A stretch of 64,000 nucleotides of DNA from Sedimenticola selenatireducens (GCF_007625115.1 NZ_VMNH01000013.1:186001-250000), one strand, 5' to 3'; positions 9,564 to 19,072 are shown, counted from the stretch's first letter. Numbers and translations are program-made. Notes: generated by a model not told the origin, from the sequence alone.

Positions 9564-10676
9564 ATGACTGATAAACCGAACCAGTTTCTTGACATAGCTG
9601 TACCTGGGGTGACCAATCTGAAGCCCTACGTTCCAGGTAAGCCGATCTCTGAATTGGAACGTGAGCTTGGGATTACCGATTCGGTAAAGCTGGCGTCCAA
9701 TGAAAACCCACTTGGCTGCAGTGAGTTAGCCAAGGCCGCCATCCAGGCTGAACTTGCAGATGTGGCGCTCTATCCTGATGGGGGGGGCGTGGCCTTGCGG
9801 ACGGCGTTGGCTGCCAAACACAACGTTGCACCCAATTGCATTACCCTGGGCAATGGTTCTAATGATGTCCTGGATATGATTGCTCGAGTGTTCCTGGCAC
9901 CGGGTTATGAATCACTCTTTTCCCAGTATGCCTTTGCGGTGTATCCGATCAGCAGTCAGGCGGTTGGGGCCACACTGAATATCGTGCCTGCGAAAGATTA
10001 TGGTCATGACCTGGAAGAGATGCTCAACCGGGTAGGTGAGAAGACCCGTGTGGTCTGGATCGCCAATCCCAACAACCCAACCGGTACCTGGCTCAATAGT
10101 GAGGAGCTGGAAGGTTTTATTGCGGCAGTACCGGGCAATGTCATTGTGGTTGTGGATGAGGCTTATATCGAATATGTGGATGAAGCGGACTATCCCGATG
10201 CCAGTCTTTGGCTGGATAAATATCCTAACCTGATTGTTACCCGTACCTTCTCCAAGAGTTATGGACTGGCCTCCCTACGGGTTGGCTATGGCTTGGCTCA
10301 TCCTGATATTACTGATCTGCTGAACCGGGTCAGACAGCCGTTTAATGTCAATAGCATGGCCTTGGCGGCAGCATTGGCTGCACTGGATGACCAGACCTTT
10401 ATCCAGCGTTCCGTAGAAACAAATCGGCAGGGTATGGCGCAGCTGACCAGTGCATTTGAAGCCATGGGTCTGGAGTATATTCCTTCAGTAGGCAACTTCG
10501 TGACAGTGGATCTGGGTCGTTCGGCTGCAGAGATTGATCAGGCCCTGCTGCGTGCGGGCTGCATCACCCGACCGGTAGCCAATTACGGGCTACCCAACCA
10601 TCTGCGTATCACTGTTGGACTTGAAAATCAGAACAGTCGTGTGCTGGCTGCACTGAAACAGGCATTAGCAGGATGA
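9564..10676 (+). CDS. hisC: Histidinol-phosphate / aromatic aminotransferase (HisC2 type)
   Basis: This is a class I/II PLP aminotransferase of 370 aa. The N-terminus GVTNLKPYVPGKPISELERELG, the VKLASNENPLG motif, NPNNPTGTW and the PLP lysine in TRTFSKSYGLASLRVGYG are typical of HisC. Its place between pheA and tyrA, as in Pseudomonas, suggests the HisC2 paralogue acting in phenylalanine/tyrosine synthesis as well as, or instead of, histidine synthesis; this specificity is inferred from context. It overlaps tyrA by 4 bases (ATGA), indicating translational coupling. Confidence 0.93.
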   Translation: MTDKPNQFLDIAVPGVTNLKPYVPGKPISELERELGITDSVKLASNENPLGCSELAKAAIQAELADVALYPDGGGVALRTALAAKHNVAPNCITLGNGSNDVLDMIARVFLAPGYESLFSQYAFAVYPISSQAVGATLNIVPAKDYGHDLEEMLNRVGEKTRVVWIANPNNPTGTWLNSEELEGFIAAVPGNVIVVVDEAYIEYVDEADYPDASLWLDKYPNLIVTRTFSKSYGLASLRVGYGLAHPDITDLLNRVRQPFNVNSMALAAALAALDDQTFIQRSVETNRQGMAQLTSAFEAMGLEYIPSVGNFVTVDLGRSAAEIDQALLRAGCITRPVANYGLPNHLRITVGLENQNSRVLAALKQALAG

Positions 10677-11554
10677 TGATTCGACGGCTGGCAATCATCG
10701 GCGTTGGATTGATCGGTGGATCGCTGGCGCGGGCCCTGCGTAATGCGGGCGCGGTAGGCGAAATTGTGGGCTGTGGACGTGGCAAGGAGAATCTTGATAA
10801 GGCCGTTGAGCTGGGAGTGGTTGATCGTTATAGCCACGATGTGGGTGAGGCGATCCGTGGGGCAGACATGATCTTCCTTGCCGTGCCACTCGGGGCTATG
10901 CGGGAGACATTTGCAGCCATGAAAGGGCATCTCTCGGCTGATGCTGTGATCACCGATGGGGGTAGTGCAAAATTCAGTGTCATTGATGATTGTCGCGAAG
11001 TGTTTGGTGAGGTCCTATCCAATCTGGTGGCGGGTCATCCTATCGCAGGGACTGAAAATAGTGGGGTAGAGGCCTCATTCGCGGAGCTCTATCAGAACCG
11101 CCGGATTATCCTGACCCCAACGGCTGAGACTGCGGATGATGCGCTGGCTCGGGTGCAGGCAATGTGGCAGGCGTGTGGGGGCGAGATAACACTGATGAGC
11201 GTCGAACACCACGATGAGGTACTCGCAGCAACATCCCATTTGCCCCATATGCTCGCCTTTGGGCTGGTCGATACGCTGGCGCAGATGAAAGAGAATGATG
11301 AGATTTTCCGCTATGCGGCCGGTGGCTTTCGTGATTTTACGCGTATTGCATCGAGCAACCCGGTGATGTGGCGTGATGTCTGCGTTGCCAACCGTCGGGC
11401 GTTGGGGAAAATGATGTCGCATTACCTGAACGAGATGCAGGAACTAGCTCAGACCATTGAGCGGGGCGATGGTGAGGCGTTATTGGAGATCTTCACCCGG
11501 GCAAAACAGGCTCGGGATCGCTATATTGATGGTGTGCTGGATTCGACCGAATAA
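10673..11554 (+). CDS. tyrA: Prephenate dehydrogenase
   Basis: TyrA oxidatively decarboxylates prephenate to 4-hydroxyphenylpyruvate for tyrosine. The 293 aa start with a Rossmann motif, AIIGVGLIGGSLARALR. HPIAGTENSG, TATSHLPHMLAF-type and ASSNPVMW segments of the family follow. It is a single-domain form: no chorismate mutase at the N-terminus and no AroA fused at the C-terminus. In Pseudomonas the same position holds a TyrA-AroA fusion; here the next gene is an unrelated DUF1289 gene on the other strand. Confidence 0.95.
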   Translation: MMIRRLAIIGVGLIGGSLARALRNAGAVGEIVGCGRGKENLDKAVELGVVDRYSHDVGEAIRGADMIFLAVPLGAMRETFAAMKGHLSADAVITDGGSAKFSVIDDCREVFGEVLSNLVAGHPIAGTENSGVEASFAELYQNRRIILTPTAETADDALARVQAMWQACGGEITLMSVEHHDEVLAATSHLPHMLAFGLVDTLAQMKENDEIFRYAAGGFRDFTRIASSNPVMWRDVCVANRRALGKMMSHYLNEMQELAQTIERGDGEALLEIFTRAKQARDRYIDGVLDSTE

Positions 11555-11578
11555 ACCGCCCTTGTTACTCTTGGGTGC

Positions 11579-11782
11579 TCAACTCAACATTGGTCGGTAT
11601 TTGATTCGTCGCTGATATCTTCTTTGTCGACAGATAACCAGCTTTTCCGTCCGTTCGAACGGGGTATAAGCGTTCCACTGTTTAATCTCTTCAAGCGAGC
11701 GGCCACAGCCGATGCAGATGTCGTCATCATCGAGGGTACACATACGCACACAGGGTGACTTTATCGCTTCATCCAGGTTCAT
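11579..11782 (-). CDS. DUF1289 small cysteine-containing protein
   Basis: A 67-aa protein beginning MNLDEAIKSPCVRMCTLDDDDICIGCGRSLEEI. The C-x3-C ... C-x2-C pattern is the DUF1289 signature, a probable metal site of unknown function. A basic tail (RQRRYQRRIKYRP) follows. The start is set at ATG 11782 because GGTAGG lies 7 bases upstream; a GTG codon directly before it is in frame. It is convergent with tyrA, 24 bases away. Confidence 0.85.
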   Translation of the reverse strand: MNLDEAIKSPCVRMCTLDDDDICIGCGRSLEEIKQWNAYTPFERTEKLVICRQRRYQRRIKYRPMLS

Positions 11783-12293
11783 CACTGTACCTACCTTGCA
11801 TACATCTGAAACGATCCAGAATTAAATCGATACAAAATAGCAATCCAAAAACCGGTGTCATATGAACAATTGTAGATCAAACGGCAATTCTTCCCGGGAA
11901 GTTCATACCAAGTGGGTAGGAAAAAAATCAATAAAGTAGTAATTAAATCCATGTATAAACAATAAGATAATGCCTTTATCAGGGTATGAAAGCGGCCAAA
12001 TCCTCTATTTTTTCGTTTGTGTATTCTGAATGAGGCTTCTCATGATAGGATTTTACTCTTAAGTATTGGCTCAACACGGTTCTGTAAGGTAGTATTGGGG
12101 TCTAATTTATCAATATACCCAGTAAGTTGGCTTCTTAACTTCAGGTTATGAGTGAAAAATTAAGTGTTAGAGACCGTGGTATCAGTCACAGTGTACAAAT
12201 TGGTTACAAGAAAATAGGTTCTTTGTCCCTTATCCAAGTAAGGGTGTTTTAATACTCGATTTATCACAGAGAAACACATAGCGTAGGGAGAAC
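11783..12293. promoter_or_regulatory. Upstream region of the exopolysaccharide operon
   Basis: About 510 bases without a credible gene separate the DUF1289 gene and the first EPS gene. It is AT-rich. It contains a perfect 12-bp palindrome CTTCCCGGGAAG at 11890-11901 (possible operator) and a stem-loop CCCTTA-TCCAAG-TAAGGG at 12227-12244 followed by TGTTTT (possible attenuator), 50 bases before the ATG. I saw no clear -35/-10 pair and no GG-N10-GC sigma-54 site by eye. The long leader suggests post-initiation control of the operon. Confidence 0.4.
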
Positions 12294-12938
12294 ATGCTCG
12301 TGCCTATCTACAAACTACTTACAGCGCGTCGGATACTACTTCAATGCATTTTGCTGTCCTTGATAGTGTTACTTACAGGGTGCGCATCAAAATATCCGCA
12401 GGTTACAGGTGACCAGGTTCAGGCTGAACAAGATTTTGATTATCTCATCGGTCCTGGCGATAGCCTGAATATCTTTGTCTGGGGTAACACTGAACTGACA
12501 GTAACCGTACCGGTGCGCCCAGATGGCAAGATCACCACCCGTTTGGTGGAAGATATCGAGGCCAGCGGAAAGACGCCTACCCAGTTAGCGCGTGACGTTG
12601 AGAAGGCCTATTCTGAGTACGTTAAAAATGCTGTTGTAACCGTAATTGTGGATAGTTTTGTTGGTATTCCATCACAACAAGTTCGGGTTGTGGGTGAAGC
12701 GGCAGAGCCACTATCGGTACCGTTCAGAAAACACATGACGCTGCTTGATCTTATGGTTGCCGTCGGTGGTCTGACAGAGTTTGCTGACGGAAACAAGTCT
12801 GTTCTGATTCGTAATCAGAATGGCGAGCAGCAAGTCTATAATGTCAGACTTGAAGACCTGATTAAGGAAGGTGATATTTCTGCCAACCTGGCTTTGATGC
12901 CTGGGGATATCATGATTATTCCTGAAGCATGGTTTTAG
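12294..12938 (+). CDS. XrtA-type polysaccharide export lipoprotein (Wza/EpsA-like)
   Basis: This is an outer-membrane polysaccharide export protein of the Poly_export/SLBB class. A lipoprotein signal ends in LLTGC with Cys30 as the lipid site. The Poly_export domain follows (DYLIGPGDSLNIFVWGNTELTVTVPVRPDGKITT), then an SLBB-like domain (QVRVVGEAAEPLSVPFRKHMTLLDLMVAVGGLTEFADG). At 214 aa it is shorter than Wza and has no C-terminal outer-membrane helix, as usual for the exosortase-A-associated form. AGGGAGA precedes the ATG. It opens the EPS operon; its partners are the chain-length protein and kinase encoded next. Confidence 0.9.
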   Translation: MLVPIYKLLTARRILLQCILLSLIVLLTGCASKYPQVTGDQVQAEQDFDYLIGPGDSLNIFVWGNTELTVTVPVRPDGKITTRLVEDIEASGKTPTQLARDVEKAYSEYVKNAVVTVIVDSFVGIPSQQVRVVGEAAEPLSVPFRKHMTLLDLMVAVGGLTEFADGNKSVLIRNQNGEQQVYNVRLEDLIKEGDISANLALMPGDIMIIPEAWF

Positions 12939-13019
12939 TAGTCGTTTGTTGTTGAATATTGAAACCCCAATCATTGGATGAACGATGGTCCACCCGTTTT
13001 ATGGGTGTAGCAGGGAATA

Positions 13020-14606
13020 ATGCAAGAGCTACTTGAACAGTTATATGAGTATTTGTCTGGCATATGGCGCTACCGCTGGGTAGCGCTTATTGCTGCTTGG
13101 GTGGTGGCTATTGCCGGATGGGTGTTTGTTGCCCAGTTGCCCGATAAATTTATGGCAACAGCGCGTCTGCATGTAGATTCGAATAGTGTTTTGCGTCCGC
13201 TATTGAGAGGTCTTGCGATCCAGCCAGACGTTGGGCAACGCGTTGCACTCATGAGTAAGACCCTCTTAAGCCGCCCCAACATGGAAAAGTTGATGCGGAT
13301 GGTCGATCTTGATCTGAAAGTCAGAAATGATTCAGATAAAGAAGGAATAATCACCGAGTTACGTGATAATGTCGGCCTGTCTGGCGATAGTAGAAACGCT
13401 TCACTCTATTCCATTTCCTATACCCACTCTGATCGATTGATCGCTCAACGGGTAGTGCAGTCCCTTATCTCTATCTTTATCGAGAGTACGCTGGGTGATA
13501 AGCGAAAGGACAGCGCAGGCGCCCAAGAATTCTTGGACAAACAAATTGCCGAGTATGAAGTGAGACTTGCTGAGGCGGAAGGCCGCTTAGCTGATTTCAA
13601 ACGTCGCTATGTTGGCACAATGCCGGGTGAGCAGGGTGGCTACTATCAGCGTCTGGAGATGGCGCGGGGGCTGCTGAGTGGAGCTGAGCTTGAGTTGCGC
13701 GAGGCAGAAAATAGACGAAACGAACTCAAGCGGCAACTAGCGGGTGAAGAGCCCGTATTTATACCGAGCGGGACTGAAGAGTTTGGGGTCGAATCAAAGT
13801 TGGATCAAAGGATACAGAACTTACAAACTCGCATGGATGATCTCCTGCTGAAATACACCGATAAACATCCTGATGTTATTGAACTGAAAGCTATCATTGC
13901 TGATCTCGAAAAAGAGCGTGAAGAGGAGTTGGCAACGCGTTCAGAAGCTCAGATGGCCTCTCCGCAACAAGGTCTACAATCCAGTCCTGTTTATCAACAG
14001 ATGCGCAGCATGCTTGCTGAGTCAGAGGCCCGGGCAGCGGAGCTTCGTGTCAGGGCGGCCGAATATAAGAAGCGGGTAGAAGAGATCGAAGGTAAAGTAG
14101 ATCAAATACCTTTGATTGAGGCTGAGTTGCAACAACTCAATCGAGATTACCAAGCTGTTTCAGAACAGCATCAACAGCTACTATCCCGGAGAGAGTCTGC
14201 ACATCTATCCGAAAAAGCAGAGCAGGATGCCTCTGAAGTCAAGTTTCGTGTGATTGATCCACCTTTTGTTCCCTTGAAACCTACAGAGCCGAATAAACTG
14301 CTGCTGAATGCGGTTGTTTTTGTTGCGGGCTTAGGCGCTGGTATTGGATTGGCTCTTTTGATTTCAATCATTCGGCCCGTTTTTTATTCTCGTGGTGCTC
14401 TCAATCGTATAACAGGTTTGCCGGTGCTTGGCTCGGTTACACTAATAACGTCCGCAATGCAGACTCGAAAAGAGCGGATGGCAGGGGCCATGTTCTTTTC
14501 AATGATCTTATTGTTAGCAACGGCTTTTATCGGTGTCAGTTTGATGCAGGACTTGGGGATTGACCTGGTAGATAAATTGCAGAGTCTTAGAGCAAAGATT
14601 TTATGA
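13020..14606 (+). CDS. XrtA-type polysaccharide chain length determinant (Wzz/GNVR)
   Basis: An inner-membrane polysaccharide co-polymerase of 528 aa. TM1 is about residues 18-38, a long periplasmic coiled coil (about 160-400) includes the GNVR-like segment VSEQHQQLLSRRESA, and a proline-rich PPFVPLKPTEPN motif precedes TM2 (about 429-452). A third hydrophobic segment lies near 490-511. It sets chain length and couples the periplasmic export complex to the cytoplasmic tyrosine kinase encoded immediately after it, with a 4-base overlap. Confidence 0.9.
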   Translation: MQELLEQLYEYLSGIWRYRWVALIAAWVVAIAGWVFVAQLPDKFMATARLHVDSNSVLRPLLRGLAIQPDVGQRVALMSKTLLSRPNMEKLMRMVDLDLKVRNDSDKEGIITELRDNVGLSGDSRNASLYSISYTHSDRLIAQRVVQSLISIFIESTLGDKRKDSAGAQEFLDKQIAEYEVRLAEAEGRLADFKRRYVGTMPGEQGGYYQRLEMARGLLSGAELELREAENRRNELKRQLAGEEPVFIPSGTEEFGVESKLDQRIQNLQTRMDDLLLKYTDKHPDVIELKAIIADLEKEREEELATRSEAQMASPQQGLQSSPVYQQMRSMLAESEARAAELRVRAAEYKKRVEEIEGKVDQIPLIEAELQQLNRDYQAVSEQHQQLLSRRESAHLSEKAEQDASEVKFRVIDPPFVPLKPTEPNKLLLNAVVFVAGLGAGIGLALLISIIRPVFYSRGALNRITGLPVLGSVTLITSAMQTRKERMAGAMFFSMILLLATAFIGVSLMQDLGIDLVDKLQSLRAKIL

Positions 14607-15547
14607 GCATTATTGAGAAGGCTGTAGAAAAGCTTAATGCTGAAGGAAGCAAGTCCATTAGTGATGGCTTGAAAAGCCCTTCTGTAATGGAGAAAAGCCA
14701 CGCTTCCGACTTCAATGCCAATATTGATAAAGTCGAAGCGGTTGCTGCCTCCACAGCTAACAAGAGTGGGGCTTCAAGCAAACCCAGGCATTATATGGAG
14801 TTACCTTTGGCGCGTCTCGATGCGCAAGGAATGGTAACACCCGATAAACCAAGAAGCGGCATTGCAGAAGAGAACCGAATTATTAAACGGCCATTGCTGA
14901 TGAATATTGCCGGTCAGGTCTCAGCAGGTGCTAATAATCCAAACTTGATCATGGTCACCAGTGCTGAACCTGGTGAAGGTAAAACCTTTACGGCGATTAA
15001 TCTCGCGATCAGTATTGCGATGGAACAGGATAAGACGGTGCTTCTTGTCGATGCTGATGTGGCTAAAGCCTCTGCTGCGGCAATGCTAGGTATAGCCGAT
15101 GATGTGCCTGGTCTAATTGATCTACTAATGAATAAAGGAACACAGATCAGTGATGTCTTGTTACATACCAATATTCCTAATTTAAGAATTTTGCCTGCTG
15201 GACATCCCCACGAACGTTCTACGGAGTTGCTAGCAAGTGAAAGCATGCAGCAATTGATGGAGGAGTTGGCTCAACGGTATCCCGATCGGGTGATTGTATT
15301 TGATTCTCCCCCCCTACTATATACTACCGAGGCCGGTGTGCTTGCCAGTCTTATGGGGCAGATAGTTTTCGTTGTCGCAGAGAATCAGACACCACAGAAT
15401 AAAGTAACGGAAGCGCTGAGTCGTCTAGGCGAAGATAAAATTATTGGACTCGTCCTGAATAAATCTAAAAAACAGGGTAAGGGTGCATACGGCTATGGCT
15501 ACGGCTATGGCTATGGCTATGGTCGTGAACGCACAGGTAACGAATAG
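14603..15547 (+). CDS. XrtA-associated tyrosine autokinase (BY-kinase)
   Basis: A cytoplasmic bacterial tyrosine kinase of 314 aa. Walker A is SAEPGEGKT (about residues 120-128), Walker A' is VLLVDADVAK, and Walker B is VIVFDSPPLL. The C-terminus is a tyrosine cluster, alternating Gly-Tyr with six Tyr before RERTGNE, encoded by a hexanucleotide repeat. Autophosphorylation of such clusters controls assembly with the chain-length protein. The 4-base overlap with the upstream gene supports a physical complex. Confidence 0.92.
   Translation: MSIIEKAVEKLNAEGSKSISDGLKSPSVMEKSHASDFNANIDKVEAVAASTANKSGASSKPRHYMELPLARLDAQGMVTPDKPRSGIAEENRIIKRPLLMNIAGQVSAGANNPNLIMVTSAEPGEGKTFTAINLAISIAMEQDKTVLLVDADVAKASAAAMLGIADDVPGLIDLLMNKGTQISDVLLHTNIPNLRILPAGHPHERSTELLASESMQQLMEELAQRYPDRVIVFDSPPLLYTTEAGVLASLMGQIVFVVAENQTPQNKVTEALSRLGEDKIIGLVLNKSKKQGKGAYGYGYGYGYGYGRERTGNE
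15491..15520 (+). repeat. Five tandem GGCTAY hexamers encoding the Tyr cluster
   Basis: Units at 15491, 15497 (GGCTAC), 15503, 15509 and 15515. Each encodes Gly-Tyr in frame within the kinase gene. Gain or loss of units would change the number of phosphorylatable Tyr residues without a frameshift. Confidence 0.9.
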
Positions 15548-15559
15548 AGGCTGAATGGG

Positions 15560-17002
15560 ATGATCATATCGGGGAGATCGTATCCTATAACCAGAGTAAT
15601 TAGTTTGTCTGGTTTAACACTGTTTTCTTTCTCAGCTTTAGCTGCTGAATGGAACAGTACTGCAAGCATAAACGCCAGTGCAGTCTATACAGATAATGTG
15701 AATTTGGTCACTACTGGTAAAGAGAGTGATCTTACGCCAACGCTCACACCCAGCATTTCGCTTCATGGCAAAGGGGCTCGTGCAACCGTTGATTTAACAG
15801 CGGCAGCAGAGTTCAATGGCCAGGGTGGCGGCAATGATTCAGTTAATCCCAGGCTTCAGGCGGATGCTAAGGCGGAGCTTTTTGAAAGGGTAGCCTTTAT
15901 TGATCTTAATGCAACGGCTACACAAAATGCGATTGAACCGCTTGCGGTATCTGGCAGTGGTAATCTGAATAATCGTGGTAACAAAACCACCACCTATAGC
16001 TATAAAATTAGCCCTTACCTGAAGAGCAGGTTTAAAGGTCTGGCCGATACTGAGCTTCGTTATACCTATAATGATCTCAATCATAGCGAAGGAAGCGTGG
16101 GTGATACCAGCAGCGAAACGGTTAACCTTTCCATAACGAGTGGACCTGATTTTAAACTCTTTTCTTGGGGTGTGAATGCCAGTAATAAGGTAACCGATAA
16201 TGAACAGGGGCAGGTCAGTGAACTCAGCTCTGCTGATTTTGATCTGGGATACCAATTAAATAGGCGCTGGCGTGTGACGGGTTCTATTGGAACAGAGTCC
16301 AATGATTTCAACTCAGTATCCACCAACCGGGATGGATCACGTTGGGACATAGGGGCTGTATGGACGCCTAATCCAAGAACGGTATTTGATTTTGGTTTTG
16401 GGGATCGCTTCTTTGGTAGTACGAAACGATTCAGTTTTACCCATACAGGTAGACGGTCAACACTCACAGCGTCTTATTCACAGGATTTGACGGACTCCAC
16501 TACGCTACTTAGCGATCAAGTTGTATTTCAGGTAGTGGATCAATTTGGACAACCCATCATCAATCCTGTTACGGGAGATCCGTTTCTGCTAGCGCAGAAT
16601 ATATCAACTATTGGTAATAGCACATTTGTAAATGATCAGTTAACGGTCGGCTATTCGTTAAAGGGAAGACGAACCACCCTATCCTTAAATGGCAATATTT
16701 CTGAGCAAACCTACCAAGATTCAAGTCGTGAAGTTTCGCAGTATGGTCTTGGCGCATCAATTAATCGTCAACTTTCAGGTAAAATCTCGGGTGATTTGGG
16801 ACTGAACTGGAGCGAATCAGAAGAGAAGGGTACGGCATCCACACAATCAGATACCTGGCGATTAAGCGCCGGTATCAATCAAGAACTCGGACCCAAAACC
16901 AATCTCAGACTAAACTACAGCTTTACAGATCGTAGTTCTAATCAATCTGGGCAGAGTTATGAAGAGAATCGACTCTCTTTGACGCTCAATCACACACTGT
17001 AA
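15560..17002 (+). CDS. PEP-CTERM-locus outer-membrane beta-barrel protein
   Basis: A 480-aa secreted protein. The signal peptide ends near FSFSALAA. The mature chain is built of alternating polar/hydrophobic strands separated by Asn/Ser/Thr/Gly-rich turns (YSYKISPYLKSRFKG, TELRYTYNDLNHSEG, KTNLRLNYSFTD), ending RLSLTLNHTL as expected for a beta-barrel. This corresponds to the PEP-CTERM-system-associated outer-membrane protein usually found beside the XrtA kinase and is a candidate export porin. It lies 12 bases after the kinase gene, probably in the same operon. Confidence 0.85.
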   Translation: MIISGRSYPITRVISLSGLTLFSFSALAAEWNSTASINASAVYTDNVNLVTTGKESDLTPTLTPSISLHGKGARATVDLTAAAEFNGQGGGNDSVNPRLQADAKAELFERVAFIDLNATATQNAIEPLAVSGSGNLNNRGNKTTTYSYKISPYLKSRFKGLADTELRYTYNDLNHSEGSVGDTSSETVNLSITSGPDFKLFSWGVNASNKVTDNEQGQVSELSSADFDLGYQLNRRWRVTGSIGTESNDFNSVSTNRDGSRWDIGAVWTPNPRTVFDFGFGDRFFGSTKRFSFTHTGRRSTLTASYSQDLTDSTTLLSDQVVFQVVDQFGQPIINPVTGDPFLLAQNISTIGNSTFVNDQLTVGYSLKGRRTTLSLNGNISEQTYQDSSREVSQYGLGASINRQLSGKISGDLGLNWSESEEKGTASTQSDTWRLSAGINQELGPKTNLRLNYSFTDRSSNQSGQSYEENRLSLTLNHTL

Positions 17003-17016
17003 ATTTCGCGGTAAGT

Positions 17017-18168
17017 ATGTCAAAGCAACCTATTAAAGTCCTTTGTGTTGTGGGCGCTCGCCCCAACTTTATGAAAATTGCGCCAATCATGCGTGCTATT
17101 CAAAACGCAAGCCATCGTATTGAGGCCACCTTGTTACATACCGGGCAACATTACGACGCGGCGATGAAAACAGCCTTTTTTGATCAGTTGCACATACCTG
17201 AGCCTGATATTGATCTCGGCGTAGGCTCTGGAAGTCATACCGTGCAAACAGCCGAGATTATGTTGCGTTTTGAACCGGTGCTTGATGATTTGAAACCCAC
17301 GGCTGTTCTGGTACTTGGTGATGTTAACTCCACCATCGCTTGTGCATTGGTTGCAGTGAAAAAGGGTATTCCTGTCATTCATGTAGAGGCCGGTCTGCGG
17401 AGTTACGATCGTGGCATGCCTGAAGAGGTAAATCGTGTATTAACCGATCAGATTTCTGATCTTCTGTTTACCACAGAGCGCAGTGCTGAAGGCAATCTTG
17501 CCCGAGAAGGTATTGATACATCGCGTGTCCATTTTGTCGGCAATGTGATGATTGATACACTCCTCTATAATCTTGATCGGGCTGTTAATCCCGCAGAGAT
17601 GATAGCGGACTTGGCGTGTACTACTCAGCAAGCCAGTTTCCAGAAAGGCTATGCCTTGGTAACAATGCATCGTCCCTCGAATGTGGATAATCCTGGAAAT
17701 CTTAAAAGCTTGTTACAGACGCTCGGCAAGATCAGTACACAAATGCCGCTTATCTTTCCGATACATCCCCGGACAGCACAGCGCATCAAGGAAAACGGAT
17801 TTGAATCATTAATTGAATCAAACAGGATTATTCAATTGCCTCCACAGGGCTATCTTGAGTTACTCGGGTTAATGAAGCAGGCAAAGCTGGTGTTGACCGA
17901 TTCTGGTGGTATTCAGGAGGAGACAACGGCATTGGGTGTTCCCTGTGTGACGCTTCGTGAAAATACCGAACGTCCCATTACGGCTGATGAGGGCACCAAT
18001 ACTGTGGTGGGAATTGACCCGCAAGCGATTCATGCATGTGTCGATAATATCCTTCAAACCGGTGGGAAGTCGGGAAGGGTTCCAGAATATTGGGATGGAA
18101 AGGCGGCGGAAAGGATCGTTGAAGTTATTGCAAGCTGGGCAGCAGAGAACACTAGCGGGGCGATCTGA
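17017..18168 (+). CDS. wecB: UDP-N-acetylglucosamine 2-epimerase (non-hydrolysing)
   Basis: WecB interconverts UDP-GlcNAc and UDP-ManNAc, supplying a ManNAc-type sugar for the polysaccharide. The 383 aa show GARPNFMKIAPIMRAI, LHTGQHYD, HVEAGLRSYDRGMPEE and the C-terminal DSGGIQEE and CVTLRENTERPIT motifs, all typical. The stop overlaps the next start by one base (TGATG), so it is translationally linked to the deacetylase gene. Confidence 0.95.
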   Translation: MSKQPIKVLCVVGARPNFMKIAPIMRAIQNASHRIEATLLHTGQHYDAAMKTAFFDQLHIPEPDIDLGVGSGSHTVQTAEIMLRFEPVLDDLKPTAVLVLGDVNSTIACALVAVKKGIPVIHVEAGLRSYDRGMPEEVNRVLTDQISDLLFTTERSAEGNLAREGIDTSRVHFVGNVMIDTLLYNLDRAVNPAEMIADLACTTQQASFQKGYALVTMHRPSNVDNPGNLKSLLQTLGKISTQMPLIFPIHPRTAQRIKENGFESLIESNRIIQLPPQGYLELLGLMKQAKLVLTDSGGIQEETTALGVPCVTLRENTERPITADEGTNTVVGIDPQAIHACVDNILQTGGKSGRVPEYWDGKAAERIVEVIASWAAENTSGAI

Positions 18169-19034
18169 TGTTAAATGGTGGCAAGTCACCTGATCAGCAG
18201 CAGATCATTAATGCAATGACGGTTGATGTGGAAGATTACTTTCACGTTTCTGCTTTTGAAAACCACATCAAAAAAAACCAATGGGAAGGATTGGAGTGCA
18301 GGATCGAGCGTAATATCGATCGGATTCTGGATCTCTACCGTCAGCATAACATTAAAGCCACATTCTTTACCTTAGGCTGGGTCGCCGAGCGATATCCGGC
18401 ATTAATAAAAACAATTGCACAAGATGGTCACGAAATAGCTTGCCACAGTTACTGGCATCGGCGGGTGAGTAGCCAAACTCAATCTGAGTTTGCTGAAGAG
18501 ATAATCGATACAAAAAAGCTGCTGGAAGATCTGAGCGGACAGGAAGTTATCGGCTATAGAGCACCCAGTTACTCTATTGGAAAAGAGAGCTTGTGGGCAC
18601 ATGAAGTGCTGGAAAAGGCAGGCTATCGCTACAGTTCAAGTATCTATCCCATCAGCCATGACCACTATGGTATACCTGATGCTCCGCGTTTTGCCTATCG
18701 GCCCATTGCCGATTCTGATTTTCTTGAAATACCAATTACTACATCTTTTTTACTCAATAAAAAATTCCCAGCCGGTGGCGGGGGTTATTTTCGTTTTTTC
18801 CCCTATTTTTTTTCCAGAGCTTTACTCAATCGGGTAAATCGTACGGATCAGCAACCAGGGATATTCTATTTTCATCCCTGGGAGATCGATCCGGATCAAC
18901 CCAGGCAGTGCAATATCAGCCTTAAAACCACATTTAGGCACTATCTCAACTTGAATCATACTGAAAAGCGTCTCGCACGTCTTTGTAGCGACTTCAGATG
19001 GGGCAGGATGGATGAGTTGTTTTTATCTGCATAA
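18168..19034 (+). CDS. XrtA-system polysaccharide deacetylase
   Basis: A 288-aa NodB-type deacetylase. Metal and catalytic motifs seen are MTVDVEDYFHVSAF (Asp-Asp region), HEIACHSYWHRR (His pair), YRAPSYSIG and FYFHPWEIDP. This family usually removes N-acetyl groups from GlcNAc-like residues. No signal peptide is visible, so the substrate is probably a lipid-linked intermediate on the cytoplasmic side, or export is unconventional. A possible two-part terminator follows. Confidence 0.92.
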   Translation: MLNGGKSPDQQQIINAMTVDVEDYFHVSAFENHIKKNQWEGLECRIERNIDRILDLYRQHNIKATFFTLGWVAERYPALIKTIAQDGHEIACHSYWHRRVSSQTQSEFAEEIIDTKKLLEDLSGQEVIGYRAPSYSIGKESLWAHEVLEKAGYRYSSSIYPISHDHYGIPDAPRFAYRPIADSDFLEIPITTSFLLNKKFPAGGGGYFRFFPYFFSRALLNRVNRTDQQPGIFYFHPWEIDPDQPRQCNISLKTTFRHYLNLNHTEKRLARLCSDFRWGRMDELFLSA

Positions 19035-19072
19035 TCTGATCGACACTGGAAAAACAGGCTCTCAATTAAGTA

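Noticed and set aside
12939-13019. CACCC...GGGTG hairpin just upstream of the chain-length gene
   Set aside because: Five base pairs only and no T tract; an operon break here is unlikely.
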